Positions 43,207 to 54,424 of a DNA stretch of 64,000 nucleotides are shown piece after piece. Origin of the DNA: Gammaproteobacteria bacterium. GTDB taxonomy: Bacteria > Pseudomonadota > Gammaproteobacteria > Eutrophobiales > Eutrophobiaceae. Location of the stretch: the NCBI GenBank assembly GCA_947480335.1, contig CANKCB010000001.1:1-64000 (forward strand), read 5' to 3'. The translations under genes and the position numbers were made by a program. Within the stretch, counting starts at the first letter, position 1, and each line of letters opens with the position of its first letter. The notes below the pieces were generated by a model, which did not search any database, had not been told where the DNA came from, and saw only the letters and a program-made list of their open reading frames with translations.

Positions 43207-44795
43207 GAATGTGAGGTAACATCTTCGATTGTAGGTGGTGTAACAAAACTGTGGTAGGGCGGCGGCGAAGACAATGTCCACTCCAGCCCGCTGGCGCCTT
43301 CCCAAACCTGATTGGTTGCTTTCTCTCCTCCGCGCACACATTTAATTATTACCCATAACAAAATCAGCTGGCTGGCGCCAAACACAAAACCGCCCATGCT
43401 GGAAATGGCATTCCACTCGGCAAACTGGGTTGAATAATCGGGTATACGCCTTGGCATGCCCGCTAGCCCAAGAAAATGTTGCGGGAAGAACAAAACGTTT
43501 ACTGAAACGACGGAAAGCCAGAAATGTAGCTTGCCCAGAGTCTCATCATACATATGCCCTGTCCATTTTGGCAGCCAGTAATAAACTCCAGACATCATGG
43601 CGAAAACCGCACCTGTCACCAGCACATAATGGAAATGGGCGACCACGAAATAGGTATCGTGATACTGGAAGTCTACCGGAGCAATACCCAGCATCAAACC
43701 GGAAAACCCGCCAACGGTAAATAACATGACAAATGCTACTGCAAATAGCATCGGCGTCTCGAAAGTCATTTCACCGCGCCACATCGTGGCTAGCCAGTTA
43801 AATATTTTTACGCCTGTTGGAACAGCAATAGACATGGTCGCATACATAAAAAATAATTCTGCCGCAAGCGGCATACCCACAGTGAACATATGATGTGCCC
43901 ATACCAAAAAGGACAGAAATGCAATTGAACAAGTGGCATAAACCATGGAGGCATATCCAAACAGTGGTTTCCTGGCAAAGGTCGGGATAACCTGGGAGAT
44001 AATCCCAAATGCTGGCAGTATCAGGATGTATACCTCGGGATGGCCAAAGAACCAGAAAACATGCTGGAAAAGCACGGGGTCGCCGCCACCAGCCGCATCA
44101 AAAAAACTGGTACCGAAAAATTTGTCGGTTAATAACATGGTAACTGCGCCGGCAAGCACGGGAATGGAGGCAACCAGCAAAAATGCGGTTATTAGCCAGG
44201 TCCAGACGAACAGCGGCATTTTCATCAGCTTCATGCCCGGCGCCCGCATATTCAATATTGTTGCAATAATATTGATTGCACCCATTATTGATGAGACACC
44301 CATAAAATGAACCGCGAATATCACAAAGGGGAATGCGGTTTCTGTTTGTAACATCAGCGGCGGATACATCGTCCAGCCACCTGCCGGTCCGCCGGACGGC
44401 AGAAACAAGGTAAGCAACAACAGTGTGAAAGCAAACGGGAGTATCCAGAAACTCCAGTTATTCATGCGCGGCAGGGCCATATCTGGCGCGCCTATCATCA
44501 TGGGTAACAGCCAGTTTGCAAACCCTACTGTCCCGGGCATTACCACGCCGAAGACCATAATCAAGGCGTGCATTGTGGTCATCGAATTAAAAAACTGTGG
44601 TTCCACATACTGCAAGCCGGGCGCCATTAATTCAGCACGAATAACCATGGCCATGGCTCCGCCGACAAAAAACATAAACAAGGAGAAACAAAGATACAAT
44701 GTCCCGATATCCTTGTGATTGGTTGTAAACAACCAACGCCGCAAGCCTTCCGGATGGTGGTCGTGATGAATATCATGCATTACAGCTTCACTCAT
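43203..44795 (-). CDS. ctaD: Cytochrome c oxidase subunit I (aa3 type)
   Basis: The 530-residue protein has 12 helices with LFTTNHKDIGTLYL near the N-terminus, the D-channel GAPDMALPRMNNWSFW, WFFGHPEVYILILPAFG with CuB His and cross-linked Tyr, WAHHMFTVGM, and HFHYVLVTGA for the haem ligands. It is a standard A1-type subunit I. It follows subunit II by 41 bases. Confidence 0.96.
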   Translation of the reverse strand: MSEAVMHDIHHDHHPEGLRRWLFTTNHKDIGTLYLCFSLFMFFVGGAMAMVIRAELMAPGLQYVEPQFFNSMTTMHALIMVFGVVMPGTVGFANWLLPMMIGAPDMALPRMNNWSFWILPFAFTLLLLTLFLPSGGPAGGWTMYPPLMLQTETAFPFVIFAVHFMGVSSIMGAINIIATILNMRAPGMKLMKMPLFVWTWLITAFLLVASIPVLAGAVTMLLTDKFFGTSFFDAAGGGDPVLFQHVFWFFGHPEVYILILPAFGIISQVIPTFARKPLFGYASMVYATCSIAFLSFLVWAHHMFTVGMPLAAELFFMYATMSIAVPTGVKIFNWLATMWRGEMTFETPMLFAVAFVMLFTVGGFSGLMLGIAPVDFQYHDTYFVVAHFHYVLVTGAVFAMMSGVYYWLPKWTGHMYDETLGKLHFWLSVVSVNVLFFPQHFLGLAGMPRRIPDYSTQFAEWNAISSMGGFVFGASQLILLWVIIKCVRGGEKATNQVWEGASGLEWTLSSPPPYHSFVTPPTIEDVTSHS

Positions 44796-44836
44796 TAAAT
44801 TATCCTCTAGTATCCGCTTTCTACCTGATCAACCTA

Positions 44837-45979
44837 TTATCTTGCGGCAGGAATCTGTGCAGGTTGCACCATGTCGCCAACACTATTACCCAATGCATTT
44901 CTTTCAAAAGTTACAACAGCGGCGATATCTACTGTATTTAACTGTTTACCAAAAGCCTGCATCGGGGTGCCTGTACGCCCATTTACTACTACTTCAATAT
45001 GATTTTCTATCGGACCCGTCGCAACCGGACTGCCTGTAAGCGCGGGGAAAGTGGGCGGCAATCCTTGACCATTTGTCTGATGACAACCGGCACAGTTAGT
45101 GGAATAAACGGCCTGTCCGCGTTCTATTAATTCTGCAAGAGCCCACTCTCTGTCTGCGCCAGCCACGGCAGCTTCCTGCGTTGCCTTGGTCTGTTCGATC
45201 CACTGTTTATACTCAGTCTCCGTTACAGCCTTTACCACGATAGGCATAAACCCATGGTCCTTGCCACAAAGTTCAGCACACTGACCACGGTAAATTCCTG
45301 GCTCGGTTAACTCTGTCCAGTTAACGTTTACAAATCCCGGTATCGCATCTCGCTTCCAGCCAAGATCCGGAACCCACCAAGCATGTATAACATCGTTCGC
45401 TGTAATCAGAATCCTGATTTTCTTGTTTACAGGCACAACGAGCGGATTATCCACTTCGAGCAGATAGTTCTCTATTTTGGTGACATCTATATTTGAACCA
45501 GTCTGCCTGGCCTTGTTATGTTCTGGAGCCAGCGTGCTAAAAAATGAAAGACCTTCGTCGAGATAATCATAATGCCATTTCCACTGATATCCTGTGACCT
45601 TGATGGTCATATCCGTATCTTCTGTATCATCCATCATGATCAGGGTTTTGGTGGCCGGCGCTGCAAAGGTTAGTAGTATCAGGATTGGAATGATTGTCCA
45701 CACAGCCTCCCATCTGGAGCTATGATGAAACTGTGCGGCCTTGACGCCGCGGGATTTTCGATGGTGTATGATGGACCAAATCATCAAGCCGAACACGATT
45801 AGCCCAATGCTGCTTACCATCCAGAATGTCAGCATGTGCAGATCGTACACCTGCTTGCTGATGGTGGTAGCGCCCTGAGTCATGTTCAGCCTGTAATCGG
45901 CCAGTACCAACTCCGGAGCACAAGAGAACAAAAAAGCCAGAATGGCAGGGACTGTTTTATTTAACCTGGTTACTGACAT
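44837..45979 (-). CDS. ctaC: Cytochrome c oxidase subunit II with one fused cytochrome c domain (caa3 type)
   Basis: The 380-residue protein has a signal peptide (cleavage near LADYRL), two membrane helices (about 50-70 and 92-113), a CuA domain with H199 and CAELCGKDHGFM (C234, E236, C238, H242, M245), and one C-terminal cytochrome c domain with CAGCH (C296, C299, H300) and Met in TPMQAFG. It leads the leftward operon; AGGAAA lies before the ATG. The single haem c domain contrasts with the two in the neighbouring operon. Confidence 0.95.
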   Translation of the reverse strand: MSVTRLNKTVPAILAFLFSCAPELVLADYRLNMTQGATTISKQVYDLHMLTFWMVSSIGLIVFGLMIWSIIHHRKSRGVKAAQFHHSSRWEAVWTIIPILILLTFAAPATKTLIMMDDTEDTDMTIKVTGYQWKWHYDYLDEGLSFFSTLAPEHNKARQTGSNIDVTKIENYLLEVDNPLVVPVNKKIRILITANDVIHAWWVPDLGWKRDAIPGFVNVNWTELTEPGIYRGQCAELCGKDHGFMPIVVKAVTETEYKQWIEQTKATQEAAVAGADREWALAELIERGQAVYSTNCAGCHQTNGQGLPPTFPALTGSPVATGPIENHIEVVVNGRTGTPMQAFGKQLNTVDIAAVVTFERNALGNSVGDMVQPAQIPAAR

Positions 45980-46335
45980 GCAGATTTCCTCAACCTTAAC
46001 TATAAATCTTCAACCTTGACGGTTCGGCGAGCCTGCAACAACTTGTGACAACCACTCGATACGCCAATGCAAATAAGAATGTAATTTACAATCCGGCGCT
46101 GAATAACTTCATATAAACATCTATTCAACTGTGGTTTCAGGACTATAAACAGTCTAGACCATATATTGAACCCGCGCTCATACTGGCCCGTCTCGTTAAA
46201 GCATGCGTCCAATTATCGCCCGGCACGATCAAAAAACTGCTTGTATGCAAAAGTATTTCAATCAAACTCGGCGCCGCCAATATGCCCATTTTGTTAACCA
46301 GATGCAAGTACGGCGTCAGAAATCTCAGCGGCCAA
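45980..46335. other. Intergenic region between bioD and ctaC with no gene seen
   Basis: This 356-base stretch holds the presumed promoter of the leftward caa3 operon. I find no plausible protein gene, no clear terminator after bioD and no recognisable operator. Short frames here lack family features and ribosome-binding sites. Confidence 0.6.
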
Positions 46336-47019
46336 TTACTCCAGCAAAGACTGGATATCCAAATTGGCAATTATTGTCGGGTCGCGGAGAAACGGGATAT
46401 GCCCTAACAAGTTACATCCCAGTAAATCCTGCAGACAGGAAACAGTCTGTTCACTCTGCGTGTAATCTGGATCGACATGATTGGCGATCCACCCTACCAG
46501 CTCAACGCCGTCTTTTTCTATCGCGGAGAGGGTCATAGCCGCATGATTGATACAACCCAAACGCAAGCCTACAACCATCAATACCGGCAAACTCAGCTGC
46601 TTGACAATGTCGCCCATTCCCTGCAAACCAAATACTGGTGTACACCAGCCACCTACACCTTCCATGATTATAATGCCTTTGTTCCGTTGCAATACCCGGA
46701 ACGCATCCAGGATTATTTGCGGCGTCAGATTACAACCTTCAAGTTCTGCAGCAATGTTGGGAGAGCAGGGTGTTTCCAGCGCAATTGGATTGATAATTTT
46801 ATACGGTAGTTTAATCGTGCTGTTGTTCATTAGTTTTAAGGCGTCTTCTGATACCAGCCCATCAGCGGTGCGTAAACAACCGCTGGCCACTGGTTTCATA
46901 CCGTAGACAGGATAACCGGCCTGATTGAAAGCTCTTAACAGCATCGTGCTGGCCAGAGTTTTGCCTGACGCTGTATCTGTGCCCGTCACAAAAAATGATT
47001 TGGTTTCTGTACATTTCAT
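46336..47019 (-). CDS. bioD: Dethiobiotin synthetase
   Basis: The 227-residue protein has the P-loop variant FFVTGTDTASGKT near the N-terminus, KPVASG with the substrate-binding Lys, and the EGVGGW motif that contacts the carbamate intermediate. It closes the ureido ring of dethiobiotin. It is the last gene of the operon and its start overlaps the bioC stop by 4 bases. Confidence 0.95.
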   Translation of the reverse strand: MKCTETKSFFVTGTDTASGKTLASTMLLRAFNQAGYPVYGMKPVASGCLRTADGLVSEDALKLMNNSTIKLPYKIINPIALETPCSPNIAAELEGCNLTPQIILDAFRVLQRNKGIIIMEGVGGWCTPVFGLQGMGDIVKQLSLPVLMVVGLRLGCINHAAMTLSAIEKDGVELVGWIANHVDPDYTQSEQTVSCLQDLLGCNLLGHIPFLRDPTIIANLDIQSLLE

Positions 47020-47921
47020 CGGCCAAACCGATTCCTGAGCGTTTGTTTGATTTGTTCCAGCGAAATAGAGAACAGATTCTCCCCCGCGCTGTCGGGTCGG
47101 CGACTCGGATTGTCCGGTATCCAGGCATGACCAAAAATTACTTCATAACTTGCGGGCAACCGGTCGCCTTTCCTTTTTGATTCGTATGCTGTTTGCATAC
47201 CCTGAAAACGTTTTTTTCCTGTCAGGGTTTTGCGGCGGTTATTGTTAAAATTACGTGCGCCCAGTCCCTTTAAATCTCGCAACAAGCCGGACAGGCCCGG
47301 ATAGGAAAGCTCCACCATTTCTACTTCGAGCACAGGATCGGAAAACCCGGCTCTTATAAGTGCGCTGCCAATATCGTGCATATCAATAAATGTATTTACA
47401 TGGACTTCTTCATCAGCTGCTTGCCAGCTTTCTCGCAGCTCAATCAAGGTATCCGGACCCAGCGTAGAAAAGGCTAGCAAGCCGCCCGGCCTGATCACTC
47501 TGACCAATTCATGAAAAAGCCTGTCTGTGTCCTGACTCCACTGCAACATCAGGTTCGAGAAAATAAAATCCATGCTGGCATCCTTAAACGGAAGCTCATC
47601 TGCGTCTGCACATACATAGTGCTGCCTGGAAAAAAATTGACGGCCAGCGGCTCGTCCTGCATGCAACATTTTCTGTGCTATATCAAGCTGAACGACACCG
47701 GAGGAGGAAAACCGACTTTCCAGTAAACGCGAGAATGTTCCGGGGCCTGCACCCAAATCCAGAATCATTCCACTCGGTACGTTCAAATAGTCCAGACGCT
47801 CGAACAGCTGCTCTCCCACATATTTCTGCAATCGAGAAACTGCGCCATAGGTTTCGGAAGCTTTATTAAAACTGCTTATCAGTTTTTGTCTGTCCAGGAT
47901 TTCGCTTTTGAAATTACTCAT
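47016..47921 (-). CDS. bioC: Malonyl-ACP O-methyltransferase BioC
   Basis: ATG 47921 is preferred; an in-frame TTG at 47933 would add MSQR. The 301-residue protein has a SAM-dependent methyltransferase fold with motif I LDLGAGPGTFSRLL, the acidic VQLDIAQKML, FIFSNLMLQW and LLAFSTLGPDT. It caps malonyl-ACP so that fatty acid enzymes can build pimeloyl-ACP methyl ester. The matching esterase (bioH or a substitute) is not in this operon, so it must be elsewhere. Confidence 0.93.
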   Translation of the reverse strand: MSNFKSEILDRQKLISSFNKASETYGAVSRLQKYVGEQLFERLDYLNVPSGMILDLGAGPGTFSRLLESRFSSSGVVQLDIAQKMLHAGRAAGRQFFSRQHYVCADADELPFKDASMDFIFSNLMLQWSQDTDRLFHELVRVIRPGGLLAFSTLGPDTLIELRESWQAADEEVHVNTFIDMHDIGSALIRAGFSDPVLEVEMVELSYPGLSGLLRDLKGLGARNFNNNRRKTLTGKKRFQGMQTAYESKRKGDRLPASYEVIFGHAWIPDNPSRRPDSAGENLFSISLEQIKQTLRNRFGR

Positions 47922-47933
47922 ACGCTGCGACAA

Positions 47934-49115
47934 TCAGGCTGAAATGTCGAGCGCTGGCATGGCCAAGCTCAACACATCAAGCAGCATATCGATTTGTTGC
48001 GTGGTGTGACTTGCGGACAGGGTGATTCTGAGTCTGGAACTATTTCGTGGCACGGTGGGGGGCCTGATTGCTCTAACTAAAAGTCCGTTCTCCTCTAGTA
48101 TATGCTCAAGCCGGACAGCCCTGCTCGCGTCTGCCAGGATTACTGGCTGAATGGGTGTATTAGTGTTACTAATCTTGATGCCTAGACTGTTCGCACCAGA
48201 TTGAAAATAGTTAATCAACGACGCCAGCTTGGTTCTGTGTTCTGGCTCTCTTTGCATGACATCAACTGCAGCCGACACGGCCGCAATAATTGGCGCTGGT
48301 AGAGCCGTAGAGTATATATACGGTCTGGCACGCTGAACAAAAGCTTCTATGAGAATTTCAGGGCCGGCAATAAAGGCGCCATACACACCTAGCGCCTTGC
48401 CAAATGTAGCCATTAACAGAGGAACCTCGTTTTGTCCCAGGGAAAAATAATCTGTTCCGCCCAACCCGTTTTTGCCGATCACTCCAAAACCATGCGCATC
48501 GTCAACCACAAGACAAGCGCCATATTGCTGACACACGCTCGACAAGTTCGACAAGGGAGCAATGTCACCATCCATACTAAATACAGACTCTGTAAATACG
48601 AGAGCACGCTCCTCTTCATTTATTTGGGATAATAGTTTTTCAAGCGCGGATGGGTCGGCGTGTGCGTAACGCTTCAAGGTTGCACGAGAACTCATTGAGC
48701 CATCTACCATCGAGGCATGACACAGCTTGTCCTGAAATATCCATTGTGACTTGTTTCTGGCCAGAGATGAGACTATTGCCATATTTGCCATGTAACCACA
48801 GGACAGTATCAAAGCCCTTTCACGACCGGTCACTTTCGCCAGCTTCTGCTCAAGCGACAAATGTAACGCTGTTTTCCCACACACTAGAGGGGAGGCTGTG
48901 CTGCCTGCGCCGAATTCTATTGTTGCGTCCTGCATGGCACGTACAACATCAGGATGGGAAGAAAGTCCCAGATAATCGTTGCTACAAAAATTTATTAGCT
49001 TTTTTCCGCCTATGTTTATTATCGTCCCGTCTTTGGACTCTACAATCCGCTCTTTCCTGAATAATCCTTGTTGCTGCAGTTGTTCCAGATTCAGACCTTC
49101 CGGGGTGTAATTCAT
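47934..49115 (-). CDS. bioF: 8-amino-7-oxononanoate synthase
   Basis: The 393-residue PLP enzyme has [13 protein letters not shown] near the N-terminus, [17 protein letters not shown] with the PLP-contacting Asp, and the Schiff-base Lys in [12 protein letters not shown]. It condenses pimeloyl-ACP and alanine. Its ATG overlaps the bioB stop by 4 bases and bioC begins 12 bases after it. Confidence 0.96.
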   Translation of the reverse strand: MNYTPEGLNLEQLQQQGLFRKERIVESKDGTIINIGGKKLINFCSNDYLGLSSHPDVVRAMQDATIEFGAGSTASPLVCGKTALHLSLEQKLAKVTGRERALILSCGYMANMAIVSSLARNKSQWIFQDKLCHASMVDGSMSSRATLKRYAHADPSALEKLLSQINEEERALVFTESVFSMDGDIAPLSNLSSVCQQYGACLVVDDAHGFGVIGKNGLGGTDYFSLGQNEVPLLMATFGKALGVYGAFIAGPEILIEAFVQRARPYIYSTALPAPIIAAVSAAVDVMQREPEHRTKLASLINYFQSGANSLGIKISNTNTPIQPVILADASRAVRLEHILEENGLLVRAIRPPTVPRNSSRLRITLSASHTTQQIDMLLDVLSLAMPALDISA

Positions 49116-50101
49116 GTTTTCAGCTTTATACCCAGCCGACCAAATAACTCCAGATCCTTTTCCTGTTGGGGATTATCAGTAGTCAACAGCCTCTCTCCAA
49201 AAAAAACGGAGTTTGCTCCTGCATAAAAGCACAACGCCTGTAATTCTTCAGTCATTTCATTTCGGCCGGCTGACAAGCGCAAATAAGAGGAGGGCATCAT
49301 GATTCTGGCAACAGCTATCGTCTTTACAACTTCCAACGGGGCAATTGCGTCTGTTTGTCCCAGCGGCGTCCCCTCAACACGCACCAGCATATTGATTGGT
49401 ACACTTTCTGGATGTTTTTCCAGATTTGCCAGCGTCTGCAAAAGTTTGGCCCGATCCGCAACATTTTCTCCCATACCAATAATTCCGCCACAACAAACAT
49501 TTAAACCGGACTTTCTCACGTGGGACAGAGTATTTAATCTGTCCTCGTATTCCCGGGTACTAATGATGTGTTTGTAATATTCAGGCGAGGTATCAAGATT
49601 ATGGTTGTAATAATCCAGGCCGGAAGCTTTGAGACGATCCGCCTGCTCCTGGGTTAACATACCTAGCGTGGCACAGGACTCCAGACCCAGCGATTTGACT
49701 GCTTCTACCATTTCCAGAACCTTCTTAAAATCCTTTTCTTTCGGGCTTCTCCATGCTGCACCCATACAGAATCTGGTCGCTCCATTTTGTCTGGCTGCTT
49801 TTGCAGAATTAATCACCTGCTCAACTTCCATTAAAGGCGACTCTTCAATATCTGTGCTATAGCGAAGGCTTTGGGGGCAATAGGCACAGTCTTCGGGGCA
49901 ACCACCCGATTTAATATTTAACAATGTACTTAACTGGATTTCGTTGGCATCAAAATAACGGCGGTGTGTTGTATGTGCCTGATGAATCAAATCATTGAAA
50001 GGTAGCCCAAACAAAGCTGTGATTTCTTCCTCAAGCCAGTTATTCCTGAGTTGTGCGTGTTTTTTATCCTGGGGGGAGTGTTGTAACTGTGAACTTAACA
50101 T
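49112..50101 (-). CDS. bioB: Biotin synthase
   Basis: The 329-residue radical SAM protein has the [4Fe-4S] motif [11 protein letters not shown] and the [2Fe-2S] cysteines and Arg further on ([31 protein letters not shown]). It inserts sulphur into dethiobiotin. It leads the bioB-F-C-D operon from a promoter overlapped by a BirA-like operator. No obvious Shine-Dalgarno sequence precedes the ATG. Confidence 0.96.
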   Translation of the reverse strand: MLSSQLQHSPQDKKHAQLRNNWLEEEITALFGLPFNDLIHQAHTTHRRYFDANEIQLSTLLNIKSGGCPEDCAYCPQSLRYSTDIEESPLMEVEQVINSAKAARQNGATRFCMGAAWRSPKEKDFKKVLEMVEAVKSLGLESCATLGMLTQEQADRLKASGLDYYNHNLDTSPEYYKHIISTREYEDRLNTLSHVRKSGLNVCCGGIIGMGENVADRAKLLQTLANLEKHPESVPINMLVRVEGTPLGQTDAIAPLEVVKTIAVARIMMPSSYLRLSAGRNEMTEELQALCFYAGANSVFFGERLLTTDNPQQEKDLELFGRLGIKLKT

Positions 50102-50136
50102 AGTATTTTTAGCCTGTTAGCAAACGGAATTGTCTA

Positions 50137-50164
50137 ATAATAAGTCTGGGCTGATAACTGTCAA
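50137..50164 (-). promoter_or_regulatory. Sigma-70 promoter of the biotin operon
   Basis: On the minus strand TTGACA (50159-50164) and TATTAT (50137-50142) are 16 bases apart, placing the start near 50130 and leaving a 29-base leader before the bioB ATG. Confidence 0.65.
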
Positions 50165-50191
50165 CTTAAACTAACACACGGAAGTTAACCA
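50158..50191. promoter_or_regulatory. BirA-like biotin operator overlapping the bioB -35 box
   Basis: CTGTCAACT (50158-50166), a 16-base spacer, then AGTTAACCA (50183-50191) is an imperfect inverted repeat. Each half agrees at 6 of 9 positions with the E. coli bio operator halves TTGTAAACC and GGTTTACAA, which also have a 16-base spacer. The left half covers the -35 box of bioB and the right half touches the comF start codon. Confidence 0.5.
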
Positions 50192-50851
50192 GTGCCAGAA
50201 TTCTATTTCCTTCGGCCGTCGTTATTATCAACTCGTTGTGAGCTTTGTGGTGATGTCGGATATTTTTCGAGCTGTGTCTGCGATCCTTGTCTGTCCGATC
50301 TTCCCCGATTAAAAGATCATTGTTCGCGCTGTGGCATGGTTCTGCCGCAATACGCGGACACTTGCGGAAATTGTATAACTACCATCTGGTATGCAGATCT
50401 GACTATTTGTCCATTTCAGTATCACTACCCTCTGGATCGTTTAATCCAGAAAATTAAATATCAGGATTGCCTCAGGCTGGTATCGCCATTAACCAAAAAA
50501 CTCGTGTCTTGCCTCACCCAAAACACCCTTCCAGAGGCCTTGATTCCTGTGCCGCTGCATCCCTATAGGCTATACAGTCGTGGCTTTAATCAATCCGTCG
50601 AAATTTGCAAAATATTAAACGACTGTCTGGGGATCAAGGTGATTACGGATCTTATAGTTCGAACCCGAAATACGAAGCCCATGTTTGAGCTTGGCGCAAA
50701 ACAAAGATCCCGTAATATTCGGGATGCATTCCGTTTGACCAGGCCCCTGGGTTATCGCTCAGTTGCCATTGTGGACGACGTGATCACTTCAGGCGCGACA
50801 GCAAATGAGTTGGCACTCTTGCTAAAACAGGCCGGCGCCAGCAGAATCTAA
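50192..50851 (+). CDS. comF: ComF-family phosphoribosyltransferase-like protein with premature stop
   Basis: GTG start at 50192. The 219-residue product has two zinc-type Cys clusters (CELCGDVGYFSSCVCDPC, CSRCGMVLPQYADTCGNC), the ComF segment IPVPLHPYRLYSRGFNQS and the PRPP loop VAIVDDVITSGATA. ComF proteins act in DNA uptake in competent bacteria. The frame stops at TAA (50849-50851) after GASRI; reading on in frame gives FWALARSG and a second TAA at 50876-50878. FWALAR matches the conserved ComF C-terminus (xWALART), so a single sense-to-stop change seems to have trimmed about nine residues. Whether the short form works is unknown. Confidence 0.88.
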   Translation: MPEFYFLRPSLLSTRCELCGDVGYFSSCVCDPCLSDLPRLKDHCSRCGMVLPQYADTCGNCITTIWYADLTICPFQYHYPLDRLIQKIKYQDCLRLVSPLTKKLVSCLTQNTLPEALIPVPLHPYRLYSRGFNQSVEICKILNDCLGIKVITDLIVRTRNTKPMFELGAKQRSRNIRDAFRLTRPLGYRSVAIVDDVITSGATANELALLLKQAGASRI

Positions 50852-50882
50852 TTCTGGGCCCTGGCCCGTTCCGGCTAATTTA

Positions 50883-53318
<2,436 letters not shown>

Positions 53319-53339
53319 TTATGCCACACGAGCAAAAAA

Positions 53340-54416
53340 CTATTCTTTTGCCCTGATCCGACCCTGTTCCACGTGGAACGTTTTTTGCAACTCTTTGTTT
53401 AGTATGGTGTTTTGTTCTTCGGTGTTCGTTAACAGCGCTTGTGTCTCGCCAGCACTGAGTGTCTCCAGCAGAAAAACACAGGCTGGTTCATCCAGCTCCG
53501 CCTTATAGTCATCCAACAACAAAAGGGGTTTAACGCCTGTTTTTTCTGTAAGCACTTTCGCCTGCGCTATCATTAATAGGCAAATAAACAGCTTGGTTTG
53601 CCCCCTAGAGAAAAATCCCGCCAGACTTTTTTCATTAATTAAAAAACGGACGTCTATATTGTGTGCGCCTTGGCGCGTGTATCCATTTTTGAGGTCCGCC
53701 CCCCATGACTGTGAATATTTGTCGCTCTCCTGTACGTTTTCTGGCCAATCAGACGATAATATTACTGAAACCTGATTCAAAAATACCTGCTGTGCGGTTG
53801 GGTTAAGCGCCTCTACTAGCAGGGCTAAAAACATACTTCTTTTTTCAACCAGATAGCGGCCTGATTCTATCATTGCTTGCTCCCAGGCTCGATATAATTC
53901 TCTCTTATTTACCCCCCTTTTCAACAGCATATTTCGCTGCCTCAACGCTTTCATATACGCCTTCCAGACATCCAGATATTCTGGTTCCACGTGAAACATT
54001 GCCCAGTCGAGCCAGTGTCTTCTCTCTCTGGGACCGCCGGTCAATAATAACTGGCTGTCTTGGTTAATCAGGATGACGGGGACGCCTCGTGACTGTTCAG
54101 AAACCGTCTTTATTTTATTCCCATTATATTTAATGGTTGTTTGTCCGTAACTTTTCTCAATACCTGTGCTTATCTCTCCATCCCGTTCGTGTTTGATTCT
54201 GGAAAAGACCAACAACCCTTTCTGGTCGTGCTGAATAACATCATGAATTCTGGGAGTTCTGAACGATTTACCCCTCGAAAGCAGATAGATTGCTTCGAGT
54301 ATGGCGGTTTTTCCGCTCGCGTTTCTACCAATGAAAAAATTGAGCCTGGGCCCGGGGGAAAATTCTATTGACGCCAGGTTTCTGAACTGTTTTATCTGTA
54401 ACCAATCCATTTGCAT
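53340..54416 (-). CDS. recF: DNA replication and repair protein RecF
   Basis: The 358-residue SMC-like ATPase has Walker A GRNASGKTAILEAI near residue 30, a signature region FFSRGQTKLFICLL (family usually LSRGQQK) and Walker B LLLLDDYKAELDE (usually LLDDLxSELD), both slightly divergent. It loads RecA at gaps. The gene contains two parS-like 16-mers, 602 bases apart. The start may be 54416 or ATG 54410. Confidence 0.94.
   Translation of the reverse strand: MQMDWLQIKQFRNLASIEFSPGPRLNFFIGRNASGKTAILEAIYLLSRGKSFRTPRIHDVIQHDQKGLLVFSRIKHERDGEISTGIEKSYGQTTIKYNGNKIKTVSEQSRGVPVILINQDSQLLLTGGPRERRHWLDWAMFHVEPEYLDVWKAYMKALRQRNMLLKRGVNKRELYRAWEQAMIESGRYLVEKRSMFLALLVEALNPTAQQVFLNQVSVILSSDWPENVQESDKYSQSWGADLKNGYTRQGAHNIDVRFLINEKSLAGFFSRGQTKLFICLLMIAQAKVLTEKTGVKPLLLLDDYKAELDEPACVFLLETLSAGETQALLTNTEEQNTILNKELQKTFHVEQGRIRAKE
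53365..53380. promoter_or_regulatory. parS-like site in the 3' part of recF
   Basis: TGTTCCACGTGGAACG differs from the parS consensus TGTTTCACGTGAAACA at three positions, and two of these are a symmetrical change that keeps a 14-bp palindrome and is, to my knowledge, common in Pseudomonas parS sites. It lies about 3.7 kb from dnaA. Confidence 0.7.
53983..53998. promoter_or_regulatory. Second parS-like site in recF
   Basis: GGTTCCACGTGAAACA matches the parS consensus at 14 of 16 positions. Together with the site at 53365 it would provide ParB nucleation next to the origin. Confidence 0.7.
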
Positions 54417-54424
54417 GGAGTGTT

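Noticed and set aside
46143-46370. Minus-strand frame between ctaC and bioD
   Set aside because: It overlaps the bioD end in another frame and has no supporting features.
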